64,000 bases of DNA from Tannerella sp. (GTDB lineage: Bacteria; Bacteroidota; Bacteroidia; Bacteroidales; Tannerellaceae): positions 1 through 64,000 of the forward strand of contig NZ_JAUMYS010000003.1 of assembly GCF_030528505.1 (NCBI RefSeq), written 5' to 3'. This document shows, one piece after another, positions 51,616-62,190 of the stretch. A program made the position numbers and the translations under genes. The notes under the pieces are model-generated. The model saw nothing but the letters and a program-made list of their open reading frames with translations. It searched no databases and was not told the DNA's origin. Position 1 is the first letter of the stretch. Each line of letters begins with the position of its first letter.

Positions 51616-54600
51616 ATGGTAAACGTAAAGAAACGAAGCATGTATTACGACAGGATTGTTGCAATTTGCGCAATCACCGCGTTATTAGGAGGAACGCCTC
51701 ATTTTGCGAAAGCCGACAGGCCTGTCGGTCTACATGTAACTGATACACAGAATCCGTCCGTAAGCATCAGCGGAACAGTCGTTGATGAAAAGGGTGAAGT
51801 CGTTATCGGAGCCAGTGTATTGGAAAAAGGAACAGGAAATGGTACGATAACGGATATCGACGGAAGATTTGCCCTGAACGTAAAATCGGGTGCTAAATTG
51901 GTGATTTCGTACGTAGGGTATCGTACGCAGGAAGTGACAGCCAGTGCATCGATGCGTATCGTACTTCAGGAAGACACGGAATTGTTGGACGAAGTCGTTG
52001 TGGTGGGGTACGGAACGCAAAAGAAAGTGAACCTTACCGGAGCCGTTGCCTCTGTCGATGTCGGCAAAGCATTGGGAGCCCGTCCAATCGCAGATGTGGG
52101 ACGCGGTCTGCAAGGAACAACGCCTGGATTATCGGTCGTGGTACCGAATGGTGAAGTCGGGATTGATCCCAGAATCAAGATTCGTGGACAGATCGGATCG
52201 TTCGAAGGCTCTTCGGCTCCGCTGATTTTGGTCGATAACGTCGAGGTACCGAGCATCTCGTTTATCAACCCGGACGATATCGAATCGATTTCCGTATTGA
52301 AAGACGCAGCTTCGGCATCCATTTACGGAGCCAAAGGCGCTTTCGGGGTAGTGCTGATCACGACCAAACGAGGCGCTAAGCAGGAGAGCTTGAATATTGC
52401 ATACTCCGGCAATTTTGCATGGCAGAACCCGGCCTTAAAAATGGAAATGGCCGGTCTCGAGGGGATGGAGTACAATATGATCGCGGCCTTGAATGGCGGA
52501 AAAACCGTTTCGGGCTGGCCGTACTATGTTACCCCCGAAGGGTTGCAACGAATGAAGGAATGGCAGAAAGAATATGGCGGAAAATTAGGGGTTGATGATC
52601 CGACAGTATACGGACGCGACTGGTACGTAGACGCACAAGGGCGTAAAATCGGATTGAGAACGTATGACCCGTATGATTATATGATCAGAGAGTGGGCGCC
52701 TTCAGCGAACCACAATCTTTCTTTGAATGGAAAAAGCGGAAAGATCGGCTATAATGTCGGATTGGGCTATTTGAATCAGAATGGTATGACCAAGCCGGCG
52801 AAGCATGACGATTTTAAACGTTACAATGCTTCTACCAATTTGGATATCGAGGTAAGCAAAGTCATTTCGGTTAATGCCGGTATGATCTTCTCGAAGCAAG
52901 AGAAGCGTTTTCCTTATGTTACCGGAACAAAATCGGCAGACCCGTGGTATTATATGTATCGTTGGGGACCGACCGTACCTTTCGGACGAGATGATCGCGG
53001 ATATCTGATGCGTGGTCCCGAACAGCAAATCCATGATGCCAACACCGGGTTGCAAATGAATAATTATTTCAGCGTGAACTTGGGGACGCATATTAATCTT
53101 ATGAAGAACTGGACTGCTGATCTGCAATATACCTATGCCAACCGCGAATATGCATTTGAGCAGAACGGAACAAGATTTTCGGCCGCAGATACCTGGGGTG
53201 CTCCCATTAAACGATTGGATAAAGATGGTAATCAGGTGTATGTGAACGGAAAAGGAGAAGTGATTGACGCAGGAGCAGCTGGAGCCATGCCGGCGTATGA
53301 TTTGAATTATGTAACGTATACGGGGGCAGGTTCTACTCCTGATCTCGTTTATCGGGAGGCAAAGAATTGGCATCAGAATACGTTCAATGCGTATACGACT
53401 TATAACTTGAATCTGAACGATACTCACCATTTTAAATTCATGGCTGGTGTCAATCAGGTATCTTCCCGTTTTGTATCGAACTGGTCGCAGAAAAAAGAGT
53501 TGAGTAATATCCATAATCCTCAATTCGATTTGGCTACCGGTGAAGAAAAAGCAGGTGGCGACAGAGGTTGGGAATCTCAGTTGGGTTATTATGGCCGTAT
53601 CAATTACGATTTCTTAGGTCGTTACTTGTTCGAGGCCAATCTGCGTTACGACGGAACATCCAAATTTCCGACGGATTTGAAATGGAGATGGTTCCCTTCT
53701 TTCTCGGCCGGATGGCGTGTCAGTGAAGAGGCATGGATGGAATGGAGCAAACCATTCCTGGCCTCGTTAAAGCTCAGAGGATCTTGGGGGCAAATCGGAG
53801 ACCAGACGGTCGAGAATACGTTGTATCTCTCTTTGATGGAATCCGGCCAGGGAAGCTGGCTCGATGCTTCGGGAAAGAAGTTGACGTATGTAGGAATTCC
53901 TTCTTCCGTATTGGCTTCCATTACCTGGCAGGATATCGAATCGTTAAACCTCGGATTTGACGTGTCTTTGATAGAAGGAAAATTAGACGTTATGTTCGAC
54001 TGGTATCGGAGAGATACGAAGAATACGATTGTACCTATGGAAGGTGTCCCGGCTACTTTCGGTTCTAAAGCTCCGCTCGGAAATTTTGGTAACTTGCGTA
54101 CGTACGGCTGGGAGCTGTCGGTTAATTACCGTCATCAATTTAAAAACGGCTTGGGGGTAAATGCAATGCTAACCCTCTCCGATGCGTTGACTGAAATTAC
54201 GCAGTATGGTAGTTCCAGAAGTATTGAAGCCAATTATAACGGAAAGACGTACGGGGAAATCTGGGGCTATCGAACCGACCGCTTGTATCAGAAAGATGAT
54301 TTTGTATATGATAGTGAAGGAAAACTCGTTAAAACATATGCTTTAAACGGGAAAGAAGTTGCCAAAGGAACAGCGGGAGCAAAAGTTGTGAATAAACTAA
54401 AAGACCCGAACGGGGTATATCAGGATTATTTGCAAAGCGGGAACTTTATCTTTGGTCCCGGCGATGTAAAGTTTAAGGATGTCAATGGTGACGGCAAAAT
54501 CGATCAAGGGGCTTCGGATATCCATGATCATGGCGACAAGGAGAAGATCGGGAATACGACCCCGAGATTTGAATACGGAATCAGACTGGGCGCAGATTAT

Positions 54601-55092
54601 AAAGGATTTGATTTCTCGATCTTTATGCAAGGTGTTGGAAAACGTGAATTGTGGGGAAGCTCTTCCATTTCTATTCCCGGCTTCAATACGTCTGATGGAG
54701 CGATGGCCAAATCGTTCGCGAAAGATTATTGGACGGAAGAAAATACCGGAGCATTCTATCCTCGTCCGTGGAATATGGCCAACTCAAAAGATGCATACAA
54801 TATGCGTCCTCAGGATAAATACCTGCTTAATATGGCCTATCTGCGCGTTAAGAACATTACGTTTGGGTATACGCTTCCCGAAGCACTTGCAGGAAAAGCA
54901 TACATGAAGAATGCTCGTATATACGCGTCACTGGAAAACTTCTTTACCTTCGATCATCTCAGAGGCTTGCCTCTCGATCCGGAGGTAATTCCCGGAGCTA
55001 CTCCATTCTATGATAAAGGAAATGCCGAACGGGTCGGATTAAGTATTCCTACATTTAAGTCCATGTCATTCGGTGTTCAGTTAACATTTTAA
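51616..55092 (+). CDS. SusC/RagA-family TonB-linked outer membrane transporter
   Basis: This 1158-residue outer-membrane importer has a longer N-terminus than usual (MVNVKKRSMYYDRIVAICAI, then a signal peptide ending near HFAKA). A carboxypeptidase-like domain follows with GTITDIDGRFAL, then the TonB-box/plug start DEVVVVGYGTQKK, plug and beta-barrel to a terminal Phe (FGVQLTF). SusD begins 12 bases downstream. As the first pair of a locus with a GH9 glycosidase, it probably carries beta-glucan or amino-sugar oligosaccharides; the substrate cannot be told from sequence. It may depend on the small upstream frame for translation. Confidence 0.93.
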   Translation: MVNVKKRSMYYDRIVAICAITALLGGTPHFAKADRPVGLHVTDTQNPSVSISGTVVDEKGEVVIGASVLEKGTGNGTITDIDGRFALNVKSGAKLVISYVGYRTQEVTASASMRIVLQEDTELLDEVVVVGYGTQKKVNLTGAVASVDVGKALGARPIADVGRGLQGTTPGLSVVVPNGEVGIDPRIKIRGQIGSFEGSSAPLILVDNVEVPSISFINPDDIESISVLKDAASASIYGAKGAFGVVLITTKRGAKQESLNIAYSGNFAWQNPALKMEMAGLEGMEYNMIAALNGGKTVSGWPYYVTPEGLQRMKEWQKEYGGKLGVDDPTVYGRDWYVDAQGRKIGLRTYDPYDYMIREWAPSANHNLSLNGKSGKIGYNVGLGYLNQNGMTKPAKHDDFKRYNASTNLDIEVSKVISVNAGMIFSKQEKRFPYVTGTKSADPWYYMYRWGPTVPFGRDDRGYLMRGPEQQIHDANTGLQMNNYFSVNLGTHINLMKNWTADLQYTYANREYAFEQNGTRFSAADTWGAPIKRLDKDGNQVYVNGKGEVIDAGAAGAMPAYDLNYVTYTGAGSTPDLVYREAKNWHQNTFNAYTTYNLNLNDTHHFKFMAGVNQVSSRFVSNWSQKKELSNIHNPQFDLATGEEKAGGDRGWESQLGYYGRINYDFLGRYLFEANLRYDGTSKFPTDLKWRWFPSFSAGWRVSEEAWMEWSKPFLASLKLRGSWGQIGDQTVENTLYLSLMESGQGSWLDASGKKLTYVGIPSSVLASITWQDIESLNLGFDVSLIEGKLDVMFDWYRRDTKNTIVPMEGVPATFGSKAPLGNFGNLRTYGWELSVNYRHQFKNGLGVNAMLTLSDALTEITQYGSSRSIEANYNGKTYGEIWGYRTDRLYQKDDFVYDSEGKLVKTYALNGKEVAKGTAGAKVVNKLKDPNGVYQDYLQSGNFIFGPGDVKFKDVNGDGKIDQGASDIHDHGDKEKIGNTTPRFEYGIRLGADYKGFDFSIFMQGVGKRELWGSSSISIPGFNTSDGAMAKSFAKDYWTEENTGAFYPRPWNMANSKDAYNMRPQDKYLLNMAYLRVKNITFGYTLPEALAGKAYMKNARIYASLENFFTFDHLRGLPLDPEVIPGATPFYDKGNAERVGLSIPTFKSMSFGVQLTF

Positions 55093-55104
55093 TTAGTTTA
55101 GCAT

Positions 55105-56985
55105 ATGAAAAAGATTATATATAGTATCTTATCTGGCTTTGTCACGTTGCTCTTCTCTGCTTGCAGCGACAGTTTTTTGGACAGGCCTCCGTTGACAAAA
55201 TTCGAAGATCAGAACTATTGGCGTAATGAGAATGATTTGCGCATGTATGCCAATGAATTCTACCCGCAGTTCTTCAATGGATATAACAGTGGATGGGCCG
55301 CCAGTTGGACGCCACTGAGAGGATATGATTTCTGTGACGACTTTTCGACTGAAGGACAACAATTATCGTTCCCCAACTCGGTTCCGAATACGGTTACGAA
55401 AGTGAAAACAGACGATGCGTGGGACGGACAGGCATTGGGCGATAAATGGAACTATTCCTGGGTTAAAAAGGCGAACATCATGATCATGCGTATGGAAGAG
55501 CGTATGAAAGATAAATTGACGCAAGAGGAATTCGACCATTGGATGGGAGTAGCTCGCTTCTTCCGCGCTTACCAGCATTACAGACTGGTCCTTACGTACG
55601 GGGATATTCCGTACTTTGATAAAGATTATGACGCCGAAGATTTTGCGAATCTTTATAAAGACAGAGACCCCAGAGGTGTCGTAATGGATAAGGTGTATGA
55701 TGATTTGAAAGCGGCTTTGGCCGGTGTTCGGGCTAACGATAAGGGAGCGATGAACGTAAACAAGATGATTGTGGCTGCGATTGCTTCTCGTATCATGCTG
55801 TATGAAGGCACGTGGCAGAAATACCATCGTCTCGATATGGAGCGCGCACAGAAGTACCTGACTTTCTGTAAAGAGGCCTCTGAAGTCGTGATGAATAGCG
55901 GAAAATATAAGTTTGGAAGTGATTTCAGGTCGTTGTTCGGATCGGATAATCTGGCCGGTAACCCCGAAGTCATCCTGTATCGCCATTACGATAAGGCCGT
56001 AGGAGTTTCGCATTGCATCGGTTCCTATTCGAACGGTACCGAATCTCAGTCGGGGGTCAATCTGGCGCTGATAAAGTCTTTTATTTGCAACGACGGAAAA
56101 GTTTATTCAAACTCGTCAGTAGACGGAGCCGCGAAGTTTGATTTGGCTACGCTTTGCAAAACGCGTGACCCGCGTTTCGAAGCGACCTTCTACGACACGG
56201 TCAATGTCAACTCATCCACGTTGATCTACGGAAACAAATTTATCAGCCGTGAAGGGGCATCTTACTGGAGAACGGGCAACCATGCAAGTTTACCGGGACA
56301 ATATAAAAGTATCGATAATGTAAATGACGCGCCGGTACTTCGTTATGCCGAAGTTGTATTGAATTGGATCGAAGCGAAACAAGAGCTTGCCGAATCATTC
56401 GGAGGCGAAGCTGTATCGCAGGGAGACTTGGATAAATCGATTAATGCAATCCGTAAGCGTCCGTTGGACAGTTATGCCGTAAAAAAAGGAGTGAAACAAA
56501 CAGAACCTCTGTTATTGGCCTCCTTACCTGAAGATCCCGAAAAAGAGGCCGATGTGTCTGCGCTTTTATGGGAAATCAGAAGAGAGCGCCGTATGGAATT
56601 TATCTTTGAACATACCCGTCTACACGACATCAAACGTTGGGCAAAGATTCAGTACATGGATAATTCCAAAAACGTTGATACTCAATGCGGTCCTTGGGTC
56701 GATTTCCCGAAAGAATTGCCTGACTTTGTAGCGGCTGACCCGAAAACGGGAAAATATACGAAAGCCAATCTGTTGAAAGTACGTAAGGCAGACGGAACGA
56801 TCGTCACGTTCGACGGTACAAACGCTGCTGACATGGTGGGCTTCTATGTATTGCCGAAATTTGCTCCCAGAAATGTTTTTGGAGATGAGGCGTATTGCTA
56901 TCCTGTTGGAAAACTCGATATCAAGGCGTATGAAGATAAAGGCTTCAAGCTGACTCAGACGAAAGCATGGACTGCTTTTAATTAA
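55105..56985 (+). CDS. SusD/RagB-family glycan-binding lipoprotein
   Basis: This is a 626-residue lipoprotein (Cys20 in LLFSACSDSFLD) with the N-terminal SFLDRPPLTKFEDQNYW block. The TPR helices include MGVARFFRAYQHYRLVLTYGDIPY. A C-terminal RRERRMEFIFEHTRLHDIKRWAKI segment is characteristic of SusD. It forms the lid of the preceding SusC on the cell surface. The gene is followed by a 188-base gap containing a strong hairpin before the second SusC. Confidence 0.92.
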   Translation: MKKIIYSILSGFVTLLFSACSDSFLDRPPLTKFEDQNYWRNENDLRMYANEFYPQFFNGYNSGWAASWTPLRGYDFCDDFSTEGQQLSFPNSVPNTVTKVKTDDAWDGQALGDKWNYSWVKKANIMIMRMEERMKDKLTQEEFDHWMGVARFFRAYQHYRLVLTYGDIPYFDKDYDAEDFANLYKDRDPRGVVMDKVYDDLKAALAGVRANDKGAMNVNKMIVAAIASRIMLYEGTWQKYHRLDMERAQKYLTFCKEASEVVMNSGKYKFGSDFRSLFGSDNLAGNPEVILYRHYDKAVGVSHCIGSYSNGTESQSGVNLALIKSFICNDGKVYSNSSVDGAAKFDLATLCKTRDPRFEATFYDTVNVNSSTLIYGNKFISREGASYWRTGNHASLPGQYKSIDNVNDAPVLRYAEVVLNWIEAKQELAESFGGEAVSQGDLDKSINAIRKRPLDSYAVKKGVKQTEPLLLASLPEDPEKEADVSALLWEIRRERRMEFIFEHTRLHDIKRWAKIQYMDNSKNVDTQCGPWVDFPKELPDFVAADPKTGKYTKANLLKVRKADGTIVTFDGTNAADMVGFYVLPKFAPRNVFGDEAYCYPVGKLDIKAYEDKGFKLTQTKAWTAFN

Positions 56986-57030
56986 AAAGATATTTGTTCA
57001 TAAAAATGAAAAGTTAAATCATAATCCATC

Positions 57031-57083
57031 TTGAGGTGTTCGGAATAACCGATGTGCTACACATCGCTTACCGAACACCTCAA
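57031..57083 (+). repeat. large hairpin between the two SusC/SusD pairs
   Basis: TTGAGGTGTTCGG (57031-57043) pairs perfectly with CCGAACACCTCAA (57071-57083). Inside, CGATGTG (57050-57056) pairs with CACATCG (57060-57066) around the loop CTA. The two stems are separated by a small internal loop. No T-run follows on either strand, so this is not a standard terminator. It may protect or process the mRNA and so set different levels for the two pairs. Confidence 0.75.
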
Positions 57084-57173
57084 TCCTGAAAAAAAGATCT
57101 CCATGAAAACCAAAGATGAAAAACAAATAAAGGCCCTTTTTGTAGGCTATAAACTTGAAAAACAAATTGTATC

Positions 57174-60100
57174 ATGATAAAAAAGTGTACCATGGGAAGA
57201 AAAATGAAACTATTACTCTCCATATTCTTATTGAGTGTGGGGGTTGCAATGGCACAAACCCGTATAACGGGTAACGTAACAGACGAGAAAGGAGAACCGG
57301 TTATCGGTGCTTCGATCCTGGTCAAAGGGACGGAGCAAGGAACGGTTACAGATCTAGATGGAAATTTCAACTTGTCGGTTCCTGCAAATGCACGGTTAGT
57401 CGTATCATATGTGGGAATGAAGACGCAGGAAGTTGTGGCTACTCCCAATTTAAAAATTGTTTTAAAGGAAGATGCTACCATGCTTGGCGAAGTAGAAATT
57501 ACGGCTGAGTTCGGTATGAAGCGTGTGGCACGAGCGGTGGGATCTTCGGTGCAAAATGTAAAAGCCTCCGATATTATTGAATCGGGACGCGACAACTTTA
57601 TTTCAGCGTTGCAGGGCCGTGTGGCCGGTATGACCGTCAGCTCTTCCGGTGGAGCGCCCGGTGCTTCCAACACCGTTGTATTGCGTAGCTTAACCTCTAT
57701 TTCCGGAAATAACCAACCGTTGTATGTGGTAGATGGTATTCCTATGAACAACAGCACCTTTGACCCTACAAGCGTAGGGGGTGGATTTTCTCCGAGAAAC
57801 CTGGATTTTGCTTCGCGAGGAAATGACTTTAATCCTGAAGATATCGAATCCATGACCGTATTGAAAGGAGCGGCGGCTGCAGCTCTTTATGGGTCGGATG
57901 CGTCGAACGGAGCCATTATTATCACAACCAAAAAAGGAAGAAAAGGAAAGGGCCGCGTTGCCTACAGCAATACTTTCCGTTGGGATAAGGCATACGGTTA
58001 TCCGGATATACAGACCAAATATGCCAACGGAGCCTATGGAACAACCAATTATTATTACACTCAACATTTCGGAGGACTTTATCCCGAAGGAATGCCGTTG
58101 TATGATAATTTCAACTCTGTATTGCAGACGGGATTCAGTAACAAGCATAATGTTTCGGTCGAAGCCGGAAGTGACAAAGCTACGTTGCGAGCAGGGGCAT
58201 CGTACCTGAATCAGACGGGAGTAATTAAAACGACCGACTATTCTCGCTTTAATTTGAGTTTATCAGGAAAAGCAGAAATTACCTCATGGCTGAAATTCGA
58301 AGGCAGTATGCAGTACTCCTCTACGCAAAACACGAAAGTGCCGCGTGGCGTAGACGGGCCTTTGTTCTTAGCGATGAAGTGGCCGCTGGTTGATGATATG
58401 TCGGAATATTTGGCGGCCGACGGTGCACACATGAGATATCCGCGTTATTATACCGATACCGATTTGTTGAATCCTCTTTTCGGACTGCATAAGAATAAAT
58501 TTTACGACGAATCCGATCGTTTTATTTCGAATGCTTCCGTAACGATTACTCCCATTAAGAACGCGTTCTTCAGAGCACAAGTGGGTTGGGATGTCGGTAT
58601 GCAAACCTTTGAAACTTCCAAACATCCGTATTATTTCAAAACGAATAACGGGGATGGAACTTATGTCTTGACGAAATCGAACTTTTCCGATCCGACATTA
58701 AATTTACTTGCCGGATATAATGACAAATATTTCGATGACAAGTTTACATTCTCTGTTCAGTTCGGATATCACCAACTCCAAAATGGGATTACCCGTTTAA
58801 GTACGAGCGGTTCGAAATTTATTATTCCCGATTTTCAGTCGATTAATAATTGTGAGCCGGCAACCGTATCGTCCATAAAGCGTACGACGAAACGGCGTAT
58901 TCAGGCGCTTTCATCGCAGATAGAACTCGGATATAACAATATGGCTTTTTTAACGTTCCGGGCACGAAACGACTGGTCGTCTACATTGCCCAAAGCCAAT
59001 AATTCTTATTTCTATCCGGCGGTAGAAGGGGCATTTATCCTGACGGAACTTCCTTTTCTCAAAGATAACAAGATGATCAATTATCTTAAAATAAGAGGTT
59101 CTATTGCTCGTGTGGGAAAAGATGCGGGACCGTTGGAAATCGATCCTCAATTGGAAGCTACAGAACTAACGGGTGGTGGATTTAAGTATGGATACACCGG
59201 ACCCAATAAAAAGCTGAAACCGGAGATGACGACTTCCAGAGAGATCGGTTTTGAAGGACGTTTCTGGGATGATCGTATCGTAGCTGATTTTACTTACTTC
59301 GCGACACATTGTTCGGATCAGATCGTGAAAGGCTTCCGTCTCAGTTATGCGACCGGATTCGTTTTGAATAACATGAACGTCGGAACATTCGATACTTGGG
59401 GATGGGATAGTCATGTGGATGTGGATATTATCCGCGGAGCAGACAACTTACGTTGGAATATGGGGCTTAATTTATCGCAAGCACATTCGGAAGTTGTTTC
59501 TTTACCCAAAAATGTAAGCGAGTATTATAACTGGATGACTTGGAGTTCAGGAAATATTCGTAACGGTATCATGGTTGGAAATCCGATTACGACATTAACC
59601 GGACGGGCGTATCAGCGCAACGATGCCGGACAGGTCCTGATTGATCCGACTACCGGAATTCCTATGGTCGACAGTAAATGGAGTGTCTTGGGCGACAGAG
59701 AACCGAAACTCCGTTTCGGGATCACATCGAGTTTAAGCTATAAAGGATTCCGTTTGTCGGCGATGTTTTCCGGACGCTACAAAGCGACCGTAGTGAACGG
59801 CACGAAACGTTCGATGATGGAGAACGGGACGAGCTGGGAGTCGGTCGATTTGCGTGAACGTGGACCGGTTGTCTTCAACGGTGTCCTGAAAGACGGAAAA
59901 GAAAACTCGGATAACCCCACAAAGAATACCATTGCAATAGATTATTCGACCTTTGGTTCTTCTGTTTATGAGGGAAAAGATGAAGATTGGCTTGAAAAGA
60001 ATGTACATTATGTTCGTTTGAGCGAATTGCGTTTGATGTATCGATTCCCATCCCAATGGTTGAGAAAAACAAAAGTACTTTCGGATGCAAGCATTCATCT

Positions 60101-60263
60101 TACCGGGAACGACTTGTTTACGTGGACAAACTATTCAGGTATCGATGCCGTCGGGAATACGGTATCGGCAGCAGCTGGTGGTACCGGTGGCGAAGGATAC
60201 GATGTGTGGTCTATCCCGAATCCGCGCGGTATGTCGATCGGTTTCAACTTAACGTTTAATTAA
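57174..60263 (+). CDS. SusC-family transporter with atypical TonB box
   Basis: This 1029-residue outer-membrane transporter has a signal peptide (LLSVGVAMAQ), a carboxypeptidase-like domain (GTVTDLDGNFNL), plug and barrel ending in SIGFNLTFN. Where most SusC proteins have DEVVVVGYG, this one reads GEVEITAEFGMKRVARAVG (about residues 103-121). This variant usually travels with SusD_2-type partners, and such a partner follows 19 bases later. It is therefore a different branch from the SusC at 51616 and probably takes a different oligosaccharide or peptide-glycan. The start ATG 57174 has an alternative at 57192. Confidence 0.92.
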   Translation: MIKKCTMGRKMKLLLSIFLLSVGVAMAQTRITGNVTDEKGEPVIGASILVKGTEQGTVTDLDGNFNLSVPANARLVVSYVGMKTQEVVATPNLKIVLKEDATMLGEVEITAEFGMKRVARAVGSSVQNVKASDIIESGRDNFISALQGRVAGMTVSSSGGAPGASNTVVLRSLTSISGNNQPLYVVDGIPMNNSTFDPTSVGGGFSPRNLDFASRGNDFNPEDIESMTVLKGAAAAALYGSDASNGAIIITTKKGRKGKGRVAYSNTFRWDKAYGYPDIQTKYANGAYGTTNYYYTQHFGGLYPEGMPLYDNFNSVLQTGFSNKHNVSVEAGSDKATLRAGASYLNQTGVIKTTDYSRFNLSLSGKAEITSWLKFEGSMQYSSTQNTKVPRGVDGPLFLAMKWPLVDDMSEYLAADGAHMRYPRYYTDTDLLNPLFGLHKNKFYDESDRFISNASVTITPIKNAFFRAQVGWDVGMQTFETSKHPYYFKTNNGDGTYVLTKSNFSDPTLNLLAGYNDKYFDDKFTFSVQFGYHQLQNGITRLSTSGSKFIIPDFQSINNCEPATVSSIKRTTKRRIQALSSQIELGYNNMAFLTFRARNDWSSTLPKANNSYFYPAVEGAFILTELPFLKDNKMINYLKIRGSIARVGKDAGPLEIDPQLEATELTGGGFKYGYTGPNKKLKPEMTTSREIGFEGRFWDDRIVADFTYFATHCSDQIVKGFRLSYATGFVLNNMNVGTFDTWGWDSHVDVDIIRGADNLRWNMGLNLSQAHSEVVSLPKNVSEYYNWMTWSSGNIRNGIMVGNPITTLTGRAYQRNDAGQVLIDPTTGIPMVDSKWSVLGDREPKLRFGITSSLSYKGFRLSAMFSGRYKATVVNGTKRSMMENGTSWESVDLRERGPVVFNGVLKDGKENSDNPTKNTIAIDYSTFGSSVYEGKDEDWLEKNVHYVRLSELRLMYRFPSQWLRKTKVLSDASIHLTGNDLFTWTNYSGIDAVGNTVSAAAGGTGGEGYDVWSIPNPRGMSIGFNLTFN

Positions 60264-60282
60264 AAACTTAACACTTACTGAG

Positions 60283-62163
60283 ATGAAAAAAATAACGATG
60301 ATTGTAGCATCCCTCTTTATCTTCCTGACCGGTTGTGAAGATTATCTGGATGTGAACAAAAATATTGATGCTCCCGACCATGTAGAAGGATATTTGTATC
60401 TGGCCGGAATACAACAGTCTTATTATGGAGTGTATTATGAGATAAGAGGTCTTGGACCGATGACCCAAATGATGGGGACTACTTCTTCTACATATACAAA
60501 TTTTGCTAATCATTATTATGCACAGGGAAGTGATGCTTGCGGTGAAATCTGGCGTATGACCTACTGGAATCAAGGTATGAATCTGGAAAACATGATTAAC
60601 CAGTCGTTAGCAGCCGAAGACTGGACGCTTGCCGGTATCGGCTATGCGATCAAGGCTTACTCGTGGGATATGCTTGCTAAAGAGCACGCCGAGCTCCCGA
60701 TGAAACAGGCTTATGTCGATGGATTGCTATCGCACGATTACGATTACCAGAAAGACGTTTATAAACAAGTGCGTGAATGGGCTTACAAAGCGATTGAACT
60801 GCTTGAAAAAGAAGATAACAAAGATTATGGTACGAAAATCAGTGCGAATGATTTTATTTATCAGGGGAATAAGGCAAAGTGGATCAAATTTGCTTATGCT
60901 GTCCTTGTCCGCAATTTAGCCTCCTTGTCGAATAAGACAAACTTTGTTTCGGATTATGCTCCCGAGCTGATTCAATGTGCCTCCAAATCGTTTCAATCTC
61001 ATGACGACGATGCGGTCGTAAAGATTGCCGGAGGCTCTCAGAGTGCACCTTATAGTGCTTATAACAACTTTTGGGGTACGGCTAGAAAGAATCTTAGTTA
61101 CGATTATTTTCAGCACGAATACGCTGTGCAAGTATTTACGGGAACTGTTCCTAAATATGATGAAAGTACCGGAGAGAAAGTGCGAACGGAAGGAAACGAT
61201 TACTACCCGTACGAGCTTGCCGATAAGCAAATTATTTGCGATACACTGGTAACGGAAGCCGGACACTACGATCCGCGTGTAGCGGCAAAGTTAGCGACGA
61301 TAAGCGATCCGGAATATAAAAATATCGATAATGCAGACAGTGTAAAGATGTATAAGTATTATGGTGGATCGCTTACCGGAGCAAGTGGCCCGATTGGTAC
61401 TGCTCCATCATACTACGGCCGAAGAATTGCTTCGGAATATCAGGGAAGTAAGCATGATGGAAAGGGTCGTTGGCTCTATCATGACGAAGCACCTTATATT
61501 CTAACGACATGTGCTGAAATTAAGTTCTGTCTGGCTGAAACTTATTGGAAAATGGGTAAGAAGAACGAGGCTTTTGAAGCATTTAAAGAAGGAGTAAAGG
61601 CAGACCTCGATTTTACCGCCCGATACCTTATGCCGGGAACGGTGGGTAAAGCCGAAGGAGGAGATAAAATCACAAAGAAAGTTTTCAATAATTTAGCCGC
61701 TGAATACTTGGCCGGTCCTTTTGTTGAAAAGCTCCCTATGGCTGATTTTTCGCTCTCGCATATCATGATGCAGAAATGGATCGCTCTCTATCCCTGGGGC
61801 GCTCACGAAGCATGGGTAGACATGCGGAAATATCATTACGATATCGAGTATACCGGTGAATATCCTTCGAAAGGTAACGGTTGGGATATAAGTACCGTTA
61901 CACAGAAATGGGATACGAATCCAAGTAAAGTATATAAAGGGTTCTATCTGGCTCCGGCTCAGGTGCAGGGACGAAAAAGTTCATACAATGTAAAGAACGA
62001 GGGTTCTCCATGTTACAGAATCCGTCCGCGTTATAATTCCGAATACATGTGGAATAAAGGGTCTCTGGAGGCACTAAAACCGATATCCGGTATGGCCGAT
62101 AATTATCAATGTTCGATACCCTGGTTTGCTTATCCGGGCGAAATGCCGGCTTCAGTCAAATAA
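60283..62163 (+). CDS. SusD-like lipoprotein (SusD_2 type)
   Basis: This 626-residue lipoprotein (lipobox IFLTGC, Cys18) begins EDYLDVNKNIDAPDHV, a start typical of the SusD_2/SusD-homologue branch. Helical repeats include YAIKAYSWDMLAKEHAELPM. The C-terminal RIRPRYNSEYMWN and WFAYPGEMP segments would sit near the ligand site. It partners the atypical SusC upstream. Ligand unknown. Another lipoprotein gene follows 27 bases later. Confidence 0.9.
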   Translation: MKKITMIVASLFIFLTGCEDYLDVNKNIDAPDHVEGYLYLAGIQQSYYGVYYEIRGLGPMTQMMGTTSSTYTNFANHYYAQGSDACGEIWRMTYWNQGMNLENMINQSLAAEDWTLAGIGYAIKAYSWDMLAKEHAELPMKQAYVDGLLSHDYDYQKDVYKQVREWAYKAIELLEKEDNKDYGTKISANDFIYQGNKAKWIKFAYAVLVRNLASLSNKTNFVSDYAPELIQCASKSFQSHDDDAVVKIAGGSQSAPYSAYNNFWGTARKNLSYDYFQHEYAVQVFTGTVPKYDESTGEKVRTEGNDYYPYELADKQIICDTLVTEAGHYDPRVAAKLATISDPEYKNIDNADSVKMYKYYGGSLTGASGPIGTAPSYYGRRIASEYQGSKHDGKGRWLYHDEAPYILTTCAEIKFCLAETYWKMGKKNEAFEAFKEGVKADLDFTARYLMPGTVGKAEGGDKITKKVFNNLAAEYLAGPFVEKLPMADFSLSHIMMQKWIALYPWGAHEAWVDMRKYHYDIEYTGEYPSKGNGWDISTVTQKWDTNPSKVYKGFYLAPAQVQGRKSSYNVKNEGSPCYRIRPRYNSEYMWNKGSLEALKPISGMADNYQCSIPWFAYPGEMPASVK

Positions 62164-62190
62164 TTTATTCATTTATAATAACGATTCGCT

